This document shows, one piece after another, positions 55,356 through 63,096 of a stretch of DNA of 64,000 nucleotides. The notes under the pieces are model-generated. The model searched no databases. It saw only the letters and a list, made by a program, of their open reading frames with translations, and was not told the origin of the DNA. A program made the translations under genes and the position numbers. The DNA is from Bacteroidaceae bacterium (GTDB lineage Bacteria > Bacteroidota > Bacteroidia > Bacteroidales > Bacteroidaceae), in NCBI GenBank assembly GCA_017507105.1, contig JAFWBM010000034.1, forward strand, positions 1 through 64,000. The letters are read 5' to 3'. The first letter of the stretch is position 1. Every line of letters begins with the position of its first letter.

Positions 55356-56120
55356 ATGAATAACGAAAGACCGCTTATATTGGTATCGAACGATGATGGA
55401 TACAAGGCTAAAGGTATAAACGAACTTATGCATCTGTTAACCGAGTTTGGAGATGTTGTAGTCGTTGCACCTCATACCGGGCGTTCGGGTAAAGGATGTG
55501 CAATTACAAGTGAATTGCCTGTTAAGGTTTGGAAGGTAAGCGAGGAACCGCATTTGCAGGTCTTTGCATGTACCGGAACTCCCTGTGACTGTGTGAAAAT
55601 AGCCTTTGACTCTATTTTGGAGCGTAGGCCTTCACTTGTTGTTGGTGGAATAAATCATGGAGATAATTCGGCAGTGAATGCACACTACTCCGGTACTATG
55701 GGTGTGGTTATAGAGGGATGCATGAAGGAGGTTCCTTCTGTTGCTTTCTCATTATGTTCGCATGATGCAGATGCCGATTTTTCCCATACTTTACCCGTGA
55801 TACGTAAGATTGTGGGAGAGGTGATGTCGCGTTCTCTTCCGATAGGAAGCTGTTTGAATGTGAATTTTCCCGACACCAAATCATATGCAGGTATAAAGGT
55901 TTGCCGACAAGCTAATGGATGCTGGGGGAATGAGTGGGAAGGCTGTAAGGATCCTAAGGGTAACCAATGGTATTGGCTCACAGGAAGTTTTGAATGTAAA
56001 GATAATGATAAGGATTGCGATAGAGTAGCTCTGGATAATAATTATGTTACAATAACTCCGACAAGAATAGATTTTACCGATTATTCTTTACTTGAGGATA
56101 TGAAAAATTGGAACCTATGA
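55356..56120 (+). CDS. surE: 5'/3'-nucleotidase SurE
   Basis: A 254-aa metal-dependent phosphatase that removes phosphate from nucleoside monophosphates. The SurE core is at the N-terminus: PLILVSNDDGYKAKGI with the DD metal pair, then VVVAPHTGRSGKGCAITSE and the VVGGINHGDNSAVNAHYSGT stretch with its conserved asparagines. The ATG at 55356 is chosen; a GTG at 55350 would add two residues. Its stop overlaps the lpxB start (ATGA), so surE and lpxB are translationally coupled. Confidence 0.93.
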   Translation: MNNERPLILVSNDDGYKAKGINELMHLLTEFGDVVVVAPHTGRSGKGCAITSELPVKVWKVSEEPHLQVFACTGTPCDCVKIAFDSILERRPSLVVGGINHGDNSAVNAHYSGTMGVVIEGCMKEVPSVAFSLCSHDADADFSHTLPVIRKIVGEVMSRSLPIGSCLNVNFPDTKSYAGIKVCRQANGCWGNEWEGCKDPKGNQWYWLTGSFECKDNDKDCDRVALDNNYVTITPTRIDFTDYSLLEDMKNWNL

Positions 56121-57250
56121 AATACTATCTTATTGTTGGTGAGGCATCGGGTGATCTTCACGCCTCGAACCTTATGAAATCTCTTAAGAATATCGACCCC
56201 GATGCGCAGTTCCGTTTCTTTGGTGGCGATCTTATGTCGGCTGTGGGGGGTGAGCGTGTGAAGCATTATCGTGAGCTTGCCTATATGGGTTTTATACCGG
56301 TACTTATGCATCTTCGTACTATATTCAGCAATATGAGCCGTTGTAAAAAAGATATTGTTGAGTGGCAGCCCGATGTGCTTATATTGGTCGATTATCCTGG
56401 ATTCAACCTCTCCATTGCCGAATATATACACAAGAAAACCTCTATTCCTGTATATTATTATATCTCTCCGAAGATATGGGCATGGAAAGAGTATCGTATA
56501 AAGAATATAAGACGTGACGTTGATGAACTTTTTTCGATACTTCCTTTTGAGGTGGATTTCTTCGCAGGCCACAATTATAAAATACATTATGTTGGAAATC
56601 CTTGTGTTGATGCTGTTGACGCATTTTTGCGTTCTGATTATGAAGATAAAGAGAATTTCATAAATAGTGAATCGCTCTCTGATAAGCCGATAGTAGCGCT
56701 TCTTGCAGGTAGTCGTAAACAAGAGATAGAGAGCAATCTGCCGATGATGTTGCAGGCGATGGATAGGTACCCCGATTATCAGCCGGTAATAGCAGGCGCA
56801 CCCGGTATTGACAAAGATTTCTATACCCCATATTTGACCAAAGGTGCAAGAATTATATATGGGAGTACCTATCGTCTGTTGAAGCACTCTCGTGCCGCGC
56901 TTGTAACTTCGGGAACGGCGACGTTGGAAACTGCGCTATTCAGAGTTCCTCAGGTCGTTTGTTACGCAACCCCGATGGCACGACTATATTCATGGCTTAA
57001 GAGGCATTTCTTAAAAGTGAAATATGTCTCATTAGTAAATCTTATTGCAGGTAAAGAGGTAGTACGTGAACTAGTGGCTGCTGATATGAGCGTTGATAAT
57101 GTTGATAATGAACTTGGCAAATTGCTTGGTGATACAGATGCACGTGATGAAATGTTGAATGAGTACGACCGTATGATAGATATCTTGGGTGCGCCAGGGG
57201 CCTCAGAGCGTGCGGCAGAGATAATGTATAGTCTGCTGAGAAGAAAATAG
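56117..57250 (+). CDS. lpxB: Lipid-A-disaccharide synthase
   Basis: A 377-aa GT19 glycosyltransferase at the inner-membrane face that joins UDP-2,3-diacylglucosamine and lipid X to give the lipid A disaccharide. Signatures are YYLIVGEASGDLHASNLM at the N-terminus, YYISPKIWAWKEYRIKNI, SILPFEVDFF, YVGNPCVDAV, and LLAGSRKQEIESNLPMMLQA. ATG at 56117 overlaps the surE stop by four bases; a TTG three codons earlier is less likely. The gene ends just before a long convergent hairpin shared with cdsA. Confidence 0.94.
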   Translation: MKYYLIVGEASGDLHASNLMKSLKNIDPDAQFRFFGGDLMSAVGGERVKHYRELAYMGFIPVLMHLRTIFSNMSRCKKDIVEWQPDVLILVDYPGFNLSIAEYIHKKTSIPVYYYISPKIWAWKEYRIKNIRRDVDELFSILPFEVDFFAGHNYKIHYVGNPCVDAVDAFLRSDYEDKENFINSESLSDKPIVALLAGSRKQEIESNLPMMLQAMDRYPDYQPVIAGAPGIDKDFYTPYLTKGARIIYGSTYRLLKHSRAALVTSGTATLETALFRVPQVVCYATPMARLYSWLKRHFLKVKYVSLVNLIAGKEVVRELVAADMSVDNVDNELGKLLGDTDARDEMLNEYDRMIDILGAPGASERAAEIMYSLLRRK

Positions 57251-57259
57251 AATATTAAT

Positions 57260-57315
57260 ACAAATAAAAACATCATCTCCCAAATTTTACTTTGGGAGAT
57301 GATGTTTTTATTTGT
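57260..57315. terminator. 25-bp-arm hairpin between convergent lpxB and cdsA
   Basis: Arms 57260-57284 and 57291-57315 are perfect reverse complements with a six-base loop (TTTTAC). A GATGATG/CATCATC plus GGGAG core is flanked by A-tract and T-tract ends (AAATAAAAA and TTTTTATTT), the ideal layout for a bidirectional terminator. It lies nine bases after the lpxB stop and 11 bases before the cdsA stop. Confidence 0.85.
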
Positions 57316-57326
57316 GCCTCTTTGGA

Positions 57327-58142
57327 TTAAAGTAGGTATAGGAAAATAACTACACATGGAGTTGCCAATATGAAACTGTCGAAACGGTCCAATATGCCTC
57401 CGTGTCCGGGTAATATATTTCCCGAGTCCTTTATTTTAGCTTCACGTTTCATGCACGATTCTATAAGGTCGCCTAAAGTTCCGGCAGCCACAACCACTGC
57501 TGCCATTGTCATCCACTGCCAAGTACTCAATATGTCGAAGAATTGAGACATTATAAATCCGGCTATTATTGCTACTGCTGTGCCACCAGCAAATCCTTCC
57601 CATGACTTCTTTGGTGATATCCTCTTGAACATTTTGTGTTTGCCGAATAGACATCCTATACAATATGCGCCGCTGTCGTTGCTCCATAGGAATACAAATA
57701 TTGCAAGAGGCAGAATATAATGATATGTGCCATTGTAGGTTGCCGGTATGTTAAGTAGTGCAAATGGTATTGCTGCATATACCTGTGAAAGACAGAAATA
57801 AGCGAAGTTGTCGAGTGCCCCGCCTTCCTTACGATATAGTTCGCGCACAAAAATATATACGACAAGAAGGATGTAGGGCAGTGATAATAGGGTGATATTT
57901 CCTATATTAAGGTTGGTGGATGCAAAGAATAAGAAAAATAGATAGATACCACCAAGCACGGCTAGCAATGTGCTGAATGTGGTTTTCTTGTACTCTTGAA
58001 TTATGTTGCAGAACTCGTTTACTGCTAATCCGGCAATAAGTGCAAAAAGGATACCGAATGTAATGTTGCTGTATAGCATTGCTGCCAGTAATGTACCTAC
58101 AAATACGATACCTGTTGCCGTGCGTATTATAAATGATTTCAT
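57327..58142 (-). CDS. cdsA: Phosphatidate cytidylyltransferase
   Basis: A 271-aa polytopic enzyme that makes CDP-diacylglycerol, the precursor of all membrane phospholipids including the cardiolipin made by the cls product. About seven hydrophobic segments are seen. The family signature is complete near the C-terminus: GDLIESCMKREAKIKDSGNI, then LPGHGGILDRFDSFILA; SPKKSWEGFAGG precedes it. The open frame continues 43 codons upstream into ftsH, but the ATG at 58142 (MKSFIIRTATGIVFVG) gives the family start. It lies 19 bases after ftsH. Confidence 0.93.
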   Translation of the reverse strand: MKSFIIRTATGIVFVGTLLAAMLYSNITFGILFALIAGLAVNEFCNIIQEYKKTTFSTLLAVLGGIYLFFLFFASTNLNIGNITLLSLPYILLVVYIFVRELYRKEGGALDNFAYFCLSQVYAAIPFALLNIPATYNGTYHYILPLAIFVFLWSNDSGAYCIGCLFGKHKMFKRISPKKSWEGFAGGTAVAIIAGFIMSQFFDILSTWQWMTMAAVVVAAGTLGDLIESCMKREAKIKDSGNILPGHGGILDRFDSFILATPCVVIFLYLL

Positions 58143-58161
58143 AGTATATATTTTTTTATAG

Positions 58162-60132
58162 TTATTCTGTTTGTGACATGTTCTCCTCTTCTTCTGATAT
58201 GGGACTATTGTTATTCTCGTTCTTGTTTTCGAGAGTCTCTTCGCTACGTGATGCCCAAGGTCGCTTGCCAAAGATTTTTTCTACATCCTCTGCAAGTATG
58301 ACTTCGCGCTCCAGAAGAACATTTGCAAGTTTGGCATGTCCTTCGCTATGCTCTGTGAGAAGTCTCTTTGCCCTTTCGTATTGTTCGTTTATGAGTGACT
58401 TTACCTCATTGTCTATAAGCTCGGCTGTATTATCGCTATATGGACGTTGGAACGAATACTCGTTATTATTGTAGTAACACAAATTGGGCAACTTGTCGCT
58501 CATTCCGGCGTAGGCTACCATTGCGTATGCCTGTTTAGTTACGCGCTCAAGGTCGTTCATGGCTCCAGTAGATATGTGTCCGGTAAAAAGCTCTTCGGCA
58601 GCTCGTCCGCCAAGTATTGCGCACATCTCGTCGAGCATCTGTTCCTTTGTGGTTATCTGTCGCTCTTCGGGCATATACCATGCAGCTCCTAGCGCTCGCC
58701 CACGTGGAACTATCGTTACTTTTATCAGTGGATTGGCATGTTCAAGAAACCATGATAATGTGGCATGTCCGGCCTCATGTATGGCAATAGTCTTTTTCTC
58801 CCTTGCAGTCATTACCTTACTCTTCTTCTCCAATCCACCTACAATGCGGTCAACTGCATCTAGAAAATCTTGTTTGTCTACTGCATTCTTCTTCTTACGT
58901 GCAGCAATAAGGGCAGCCTCATTGCACACATTGGCAATATCTGCTCCCGAGAATCCCGGGGTTTGACGTGCCAATAACTCTATCTCTACCGACTCGTCCA
59001 GTTTTAGTGGACGAAGGTGTACCTTGAATACCTCTTTGCGCTCGTTGAGGTCGGGAAGATCTACATGTATCTGTCTATCGAAACGTCCGGCACGCAATAG
59101 GGCTTTGTCAAGGATATCGGCACGGTTTGTTGCGGCCATGACTATTATTCCGCTGTTAGTCCCGAAGCCGTCCATTTCGGTTAACAATTGATTCAGGGTG
59201 TTCTCGCGTTCATCGTTGCCTCCCATAGAAGGATTCTTACCTCGTGCACGACCTACTGCATCTATCTCGTCTATGAATATGATACATGGTGCCTTCTCTT
59301 TTGCTTGACGGAACAGGTCGCGTACTCGGGATGCTCCTACGCCGACAAACATCTCTACAAAATCGGAACCTGAGAGTGAGAAGAATGGGACATCTGCCTC
59401 GCCTGCTACAGCCTTTGCCAATAGGGTCTTTCCTGTTCCGGGAGGGCCTACCAATAGTGCTCCTTTAGGAATTTTACCTCCCAGGTCGGTGTAACGTTTA
59501 GGATTCCTCAAGAAATCTACTATCTCTTGTACCTCTTGTTTTGCTCCCTCTTGTCCGGCAACATCCTTGAATGTTATACGGTTGCTGTCGTTCTTCTCGA
59601 ACAGTTTTGCTTGTGACTTTCCTACATTGAAGACTCCTGCACCTCCACCGGCGCCACCACCGCCACTCATACGTCGCATAATGAAAATCCATATTCCGAC
59701 CAAGAAGATTAGTGGTAATATGTTGATGAGAAATCCGCTCCAATATTGTGGTTTCTCCTTGTATAATACAGTGCCACTAAAGGCGCCTGTCTCCTGTTGT
59801 TTGTCGATGAATTCTTCAAATTTCTCTATAGAGCCTATGCGGGTGGTGGCCAATGGACGCTCACCGATACTTTGTGGTTTTGCTCCGAAGATGTTTGCTG
59901 CTGAGTCGGGTATTATGTATGCTTCTACCTCATTGTTGTCGTATACAACAAGTTCCGATATATACCCTTTTGATATATATTCGGTTAGTTGTGAGTAGTT
60001 AACCTCCTTATGGAATGATGTTCCACTACCTCCAAATAGGTAGAAACCCAATAGGATAACACCTGTTACTATGTAGAACCATGTGAAATTTATACCGGGC
60101 ATTTTGCCCATCTTATTTTTTCTTTCTGCCAT
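58162..60132 (-). CDS. ftsH: ATP-dependent zinc metalloprotease FtsH
   Basis: A 656-aa membrane AAA+ protease that degrades membrane and regulatory proteins. Two transmembrane helices (about residues 16-34 and 132-152) flank a periplasmic domain. A Gly-rich hinge ([13 protein letters not shown]) precedes the AAA module: Walker A 229-236 (GPPGTGKT), Walker B 286-291 (FIDEID), and the arginine-finger region [10 protein letters not shown]. The zinc site is H452-E453-x-x-H456 (HEAGH). The acidic C-terminus ([18 protein letters not shown]) is typical of Bacteroidota. The ATG at 60132 ([13 protein letters not shown]) is chosen; the frame is open 31 codons further up. It lies 50 bases after rsfS. 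Confidence 0.95.
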   Translation of the reverse strand: MAERKNKMGKMPGINFTWFYIVTGVILLGFYLFGGSGTSFHKEVNYSQLTEYISKGYISELVVYDNNEVEAYIIPDSAANIFGAKPQSIGERPLATTRIGSIEKFEEFIDKQQETGAFSGTVLYKEKPQYWSGFLINILPLIFLVGIWIFIMRRMSGGGGAGGGAGVFNVGKSQAKLFEKNDSNRITFKDVAGQEGAKQEVQEIVDFLRNPKRYTDLGGKIPKGALLVGPPGTGKTLLAKAVAGEADVPFFSLSGSDFVEMFVGVGASRVRDLFRQAKEKAPCIIFIDEIDAVGRARGKNPSMGGNDERENTLNQLLTEMDGFGTNSGIIVMAATNRADILDKALLRAGRFDRQIHVDLPDLNERKEVFKVHLRPLKLDESVEIELLARQTPGFSGADIANVCNEAALIAARKKKNAVDKQDFLDAVDRIVGGLEKKSKVMTAREKKTIAIHEAGHATLSWFLEHANPLIKVTIVPRGRALGAAWYMPEERQITTKEQMLDEMCAILGGRAAEELFTGHISTGAMNDLERVTKQAYAMVAYAGMSDKLPNLCYYNNNEYSFQRPYSDNTAELIDNEVKSLINEQYERAKRLLTEHSEGHAKLANVLLEREVILAEDVEKIFGKRPWASRSEETLENKNENNNSPISEEEENMSQTE

Positions 60133-60182
60133 AAAAATGTTTGTATTGTATCCGCTTTTTCTTTTAGGACACATGAATAACT

Positions 60183-60554
60183 TTAGTCGAGATTGGGTAT
60201 CTCTGTCAACTTTGCATCGGCCCATAGGTGCTCTATATCGTAGAAAGCACGTGTCTCGGGTAAGAAGATGTGTACAAGTACTTCACCATAGTCCATAGCT
60301 ACCCATTGTGCATTACGTTGACCGTCAACAGCAAATGGCTTTCGAGAGTGGTTGTCAATGAGTGAGTCCCATATCGAGTCTGTTATGGCACTTACCTGTG
60401 TAGGTGAATTGCCCTGACATATTACAAAGTAGTCACATATTGTACTTCCTAATCCTCGTAAATCGGCTATTGTTATATTCTTACCTTTCTTGTCCTGAAT
60501 AGCATCTGTTATATGTTCTATTAACTCTTCGCTGCTTAAAATGTTCTTTGACAT
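60183..60554 (-). CDS. rsfS: Ribosomal silencing factor RsfS
   Basis: A 123-aa protein of the RsfS/Iojap family, which binds L14 and blocks subunit joining when nutrients are short. Signatures are NITIADLRGLGSTICDYFVI, CQGNSPTQVSAIT and GQRNAQWVAMDYGEVLVHIF, then FYDIEHLW. The frame is open 23 codons further upstream, but a -7-like element lies in that stretch, and the ATG at 60554 (MSKNILSSEELIEHITDAIQ) gives the family length. It probably heads the rsfS-ftsH-cdsA unit, an order seen in other Bacteroidales. Confidence 0.93.
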   Translation of the reverse strand: MSKNILSSEELIEHITDAIQDKKGKNITIADLRGLGSTICDYFVICQGNSPTQVSAITDSIWDSLIDNHSRKPFAVDGQRNAQWVAMDYGEVLVHIFLPETRAFYDIEHLWADAKLTEIPNLD

Positions 60555-60598
60555 ATATAATTTGTATGTTTGTTTATTTATATGATGATAATTTCCTG

Positions 60599-60606
60599 CG
60601 AAGATA
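60599..60606 (-). promoter_or_regulatory. Predicted -7-like element of rsfS-ftsH-cdsA
   Basis: Minus-strand TATCTTCG (TAnnTTCG variant) followed by CAGG lies 44 bases before the chosen rsfS ATG. It falls inside the longer open frame and argues against it. Confidence 0.4.
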
Positions 60607-60679
60607 GGTAGATTTATCTTCATTTTAGGCTATAGCGTATCTTTTTTTGTTTTTTTTAAGTAAAAAAGTGGTTTTTTTA

Positions 60680-60709
60680 TTTGTATGAAAGAAAAAATGT
60701 GTATCTTTG
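60680..60709 (+). promoter_or_regulatory. Promoter of tRNA-Gln
   Basis: TTTG (60680-60683), an 18-base spacer and TATCTTTG (60702-60709) form the clearest -33/-7 pair in the window. The mature tRNA begins 17 bases downstream of the -7 element. Confidence 0.75.
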
Positions 60710-60725
60710 CACTGCATTTAGGACT

Positions 60726-60796
60726 TGGGCGATGGTGTAATGGTAACACTACAGATTCTGGTCCTGTCATTCAAGGTTCGAGTCCTTGTCGCCCAA
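60726..60796 (+). tRNA. tRNA-Gln (anticodon CTG)
   Basis: A 71-base cloverleaf. The acceptor TGGGCGA (60726-60732) pairs with TCGCCCA (60789-60795). The D stem is GTGT/ACAC (60735-60738, 60746-60749), and the T stem is CAAGG/CCTTG around TTCGAGT. The anticodon loop TTCTGGT (60756-60762) gives anticodon CTG, reading CAG (Gln). The pair closing the anticodon loop is A-C (60755, 60763), a mismatch that seems usual for this tRNA in Bacteroidales. The 3' CCA is not encoded (CTAG follows), so it must be added by the nucleotidyltransferase. Confidence 0.95.
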
Positions 60797-60804
60797 CTAG
60801 GTTG

Positions 60805-60836
60805 TTAGCCGTCTCTATAGGGACGGCTAATTTTTT
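60805..60836 (+). terminator. Intrinsic terminator of tRNA-Gln
   Basis: TTAGCCGTCTC (60805-60815) pairs with 60820-60830 over 11 bp with one wobble and a four-base loop (TATA), followed by six T (60831-60836). A standard terminator nine bases after the tRNA. Confidence 0.92.
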
Positions 60837-60905
60837 GTCGGTACGATAACCCTATCTTATTTTATTCTTCACATTAAATTCCTACTGAATCATATTTGAC
60901 TATAA

Positions 60906-60941
60906 ACAGGAGCCACAAAGTTTTAACTTTGTGGCTCCTGT
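60906..60941. terminator. 17-bp perfect inverted repeat downstream of the DUF349 gene
   Basis: Arms 60906-60922 and 60925-60941 are perfect reverse complements with a two-base centre. It lies 19 bases beyond the DUF349 stop on the minus strand, between two convergent units, and probably terminates the DUF349 transcript (T-rich TTTATAG follows on that strand). Confidence 0.75.
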
Positions 60942-60960
60942 CTTGTTTATAATACTTTTT

Positions 60961-62829
60961 TTATTCTTTCTCAATCTCTTCCTCAATGAGATGGATTTTC
61001 TTCAGTATAACCTGTGCATCTATTTTTAGCTTTTCCATCTTCTGACGCATCACGTCGAGTAGGCTTTCACCTTTCTTGTTTGATGTGCTGAGAAATCCGA
61101 GGTTGTTTTCGTATGTAGCAATCTCGGCCTTCATGTTTTCGTATTGACGTATCAATTTGTCACGCTCTTTTGTAAGGCTGTTTCCACCTTTGGCTATGTT
61201 GTTGCGGAAGTTTGCCAACTTGCGTTCGTTTGCATTTACATGTAGTCGCTCATATATGGTGTTAATGGCGTTTCTATACTCTTTGTATAGCTTATCTTTC
61301 TCTTTGAATGGTACATGACCGGTGTTGTTCCACTCACTTGTGAGTGTATTAAGAACCTTTATTTGCTCATTCTCGCTCAATGAATCCTCAATGGATTTTA
61401 TGGAGGCGATAATCTCTTTTTTCTTTTTAAGGTTCTCTTGCTCTACACTGCGTTGTGACGATGTTGCTTTGTTGCGACGCTCGAAGAATTCGTCACAAGC
61501 ACTTACAAAACGTTTCCACAATGCTTCGGAGTGTTTTTGTGGTACAGCTCCTATCTCTTTCCACTCTTTTTGTAGTTGTGTGAGGATGTCTGCTGTCTCT
61601 TTCCAGTTCTCACTATCTTTCAGTGATTCGGCCTTTTCGCATAAGGCACGTTTTTTCTCTAGGTTTTCGCCAAGAGACTGTTTTACTTGTTTGAAGAAAT
61701 CGCTTTTGCTGCTGAAGAATTGGTCGCATGCCTGACGGAAGCGCTCAAATATTTTGAGGTTGGATTTCTGCGGTGCAAAACCAATCTGCTTCCATCTGGC
61801 CTGTATATCAAGAACCTGCTGTGTCGCATTGTTCCAGGCCTGATATGTGTTGAGTGCAACCAGGTCCATGTTCTCAATCTCTTCACATAATGTTATCTTC
61901 TGCTCAAGATTCTCGTTTTCGCGTCTCTTTTTCTCTTCGAAATGGTCCTGATGACGCTTGTTTATGACAGTAGATGCTGAACGAAATCTGTTCCATATCT
62001 CTTCACGTAACTCTTGTGCGACAGGACCTGTCTCACGGAATTCATCGTGTAACTGTTGCAACTTGCGGAATGAAGATATTACATCTTCTTCATTAGCTAG
62101 AGCTTCGGCCTGTTCGCATATACGGGTTTTTATTTCAAGATTCTTCTTGAAATCGTATTCACGGAATTCATGGTTTAGCTTCAACATGTCGTAGAATTGC
62201 TCTACGCGTTGCTGATATTGATGCCACATGTTATTTGCGGATGCTTGCGGAACATCCTTAATCTCTTTCCAACGATTCTGTATCGTGCGGAATGCTGTAA
62301 CATCGGGATTGCCTTGCTCGGCTTTTTCTATTAGTTCTTGTAGCTCTTCAAGGAGTGCTAGCTGTGTTTGGTAATTTGCCTGACGGCGTTCTTCTTGTAC
62401 CTTTAGCCACTCATTACGCTTCTCTTTTATGTTGCTCATAAGGCCTTTGAACTGCTCTTCAAGTGCATCGGGCTGTGGCATGAACAATGTTTCCTCGCCT
62501 CCTTCTTCAACAAAAGATTTGCGTTCGGCTTCAATCTCGTTTATACGAAGTTTGTAGAAATGAACTTTTAGTGCCTCAATCTCGGCTTTGCAGTTGAGTA
62601 TATCATCGCCCTCTGCTATTTGTTGCAGGCGCTCGATAATCTCCTGACGGCTTGCCGGTTTTGAGCCCTTGTTCTCACTCTCTTCGTTCGATGTAGAGAT
62701 GTTCTCTGTTGTCTCCTCAACAGGTTGTTCGTAGCTCAACTGGGTCGTAGCGGCATTGTCAGCCTGTTCAGGGGTAATCGGGGTATTAAGCTCATTGAGT
62801 TTAATATCCGGTTTTAATGTTTCACTCAT
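60961..62829 (-). CDS. DUF349 repeat protein
   Basis: A 622-aa, highly charged, mostly helical coiled-coil protein. After an acidic, disordered N-terminus (about residues 1-60), five DUF349 units are seen around positions 180-215, 255-300, 340-380, 415-455 and 495-535. Each has a W/H-K-E-x-G-x-VP-like turn (RWKEIKDVPQ, EFRETGPVAQ, RWKQIGFAPQ, EWKEIGAVPQ, EWNNTGHVPF) followed by a basic helix. A coiled coil ends it. No signal peptide or enzyme motif is present. The family is common in Bacteroidota and actinobacteria, with unclear function. It is monocistronic between its own -7-like element and a hairpin. Confidence 0.85.
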   Translation of the reverse strand: MSETLKPDIKLNELNTPITPEQADNAATTQLSYEQPVEETTENISTSNEESENKGSKPASRQEIIERLQQIAEGDDILNCKAEIEALKVHFYKLRINEIEAERKSFVEEGGEETLFMPQPDALEEQFKGLMSNIKEKRNEWLKVQEERRQANYQTQLALLEELQELIEKAEQGNPDVTAFRTIQNRWKEIKDVPQASANNMWHQYQQRVEQFYDMLKLNHEFREYDFKKNLEIKTRICEQAEALANEEDVISSFRKLQQLHDEFRETGPVAQELREEIWNRFRSASTVINKRHQDHFEEKKRRENENLEQKITLCEEIENMDLVALNTYQAWNNATQQVLDIQARWKQIGFAPQKSNLKIFERFRQACDQFFSSKSDFFKQVKQSLGENLEKKRALCEKAESLKDSENWKETADILTQLQKEWKEIGAVPQKHSEALWKRFVSACDEFFERRNKATSSQRSVEQENLKKKKEIIASIKSIEDSLSENEQIKVLNTLTSEWNNTGHVPFKEKDKLYKEYRNAINTIYERLHVNANERKLANFRNNIAKGGNSLTKERDKLIRQYENMKAEIATYENNLGFLSTSNKKGESLLDVMRQKMEKLKIDAQVILKKIHLIEEEIEKE

Positions 62830-62935
62830 CTGCTTTAGTTTTTTTGTTTATATGTGAAAAATAATGTGCTCGCATTCAATAGATATTATCTATGGCAGAT
62901 GCGTGCATCATTCTCTTTTTTTCCTCATTAAGTTG

Positions 62936-62943
62936 CGAATATA
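62936..62943 (-). promoter_or_regulatory. Predicted -7-like element of the DUF349 gene
   Basis: Minus-strand TATATTCG (TAnnTTCG variant; complement of CGAATATA) followed by CAAC lies 106 bases before the ATG. The 267-base gap 62830-63096 otherwise holds only A/T-rich sequence and the hairpin at 63033-63087. Confidence 0.4.
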
Positions 62944-63032
62944 ATAATAAGTTTCGATTATAAGGCTACTTTTGTATAAAGTTTTTTATCTGTAGACTCA
63001 ATCATTCTTATTATTAATGGAACTGAATTGTG

Positions 63033-63087
63033 CCTACATAAGCAAAAAGAGCAGCATTATATGTGCTGCTCTTTTTGCTTATGTAGG
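63033..63087 (-). terminator. 24-bp-arm hairpin after the last gene
   Basis: Arms 63033-63056 and 63064-63087 are perfect reverse complements with a seven-base loop. It lies nine bases past the stop codon of the minus-strand gene at the right edge. The AGCAAAAAGAGCAGCA core gives a stem but the following minus-strand bases (CACAATTCAG) are not T-rich, so it may work partly as a 3'-end stabiliser. Confidence 0.65.
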
Positions 63088-63096
63088 TTTTAACTA

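Noticed and set aside
60555-60623. 23-codon N-terminal extension of RsfS
   Set aside because: It overlaps a TAnnTTCG element and exceeds the family length; the ATG at 60554 fits RsfS.
62967-63087. Possible small plus-strand RNA from TACTTTTG (62967-62974) to the hairpin at 63033-63087
   Set aside because: No -33 element at the right distance, no second conserved structure, and the hairpin is already explained as the end of the minus-strand gene.
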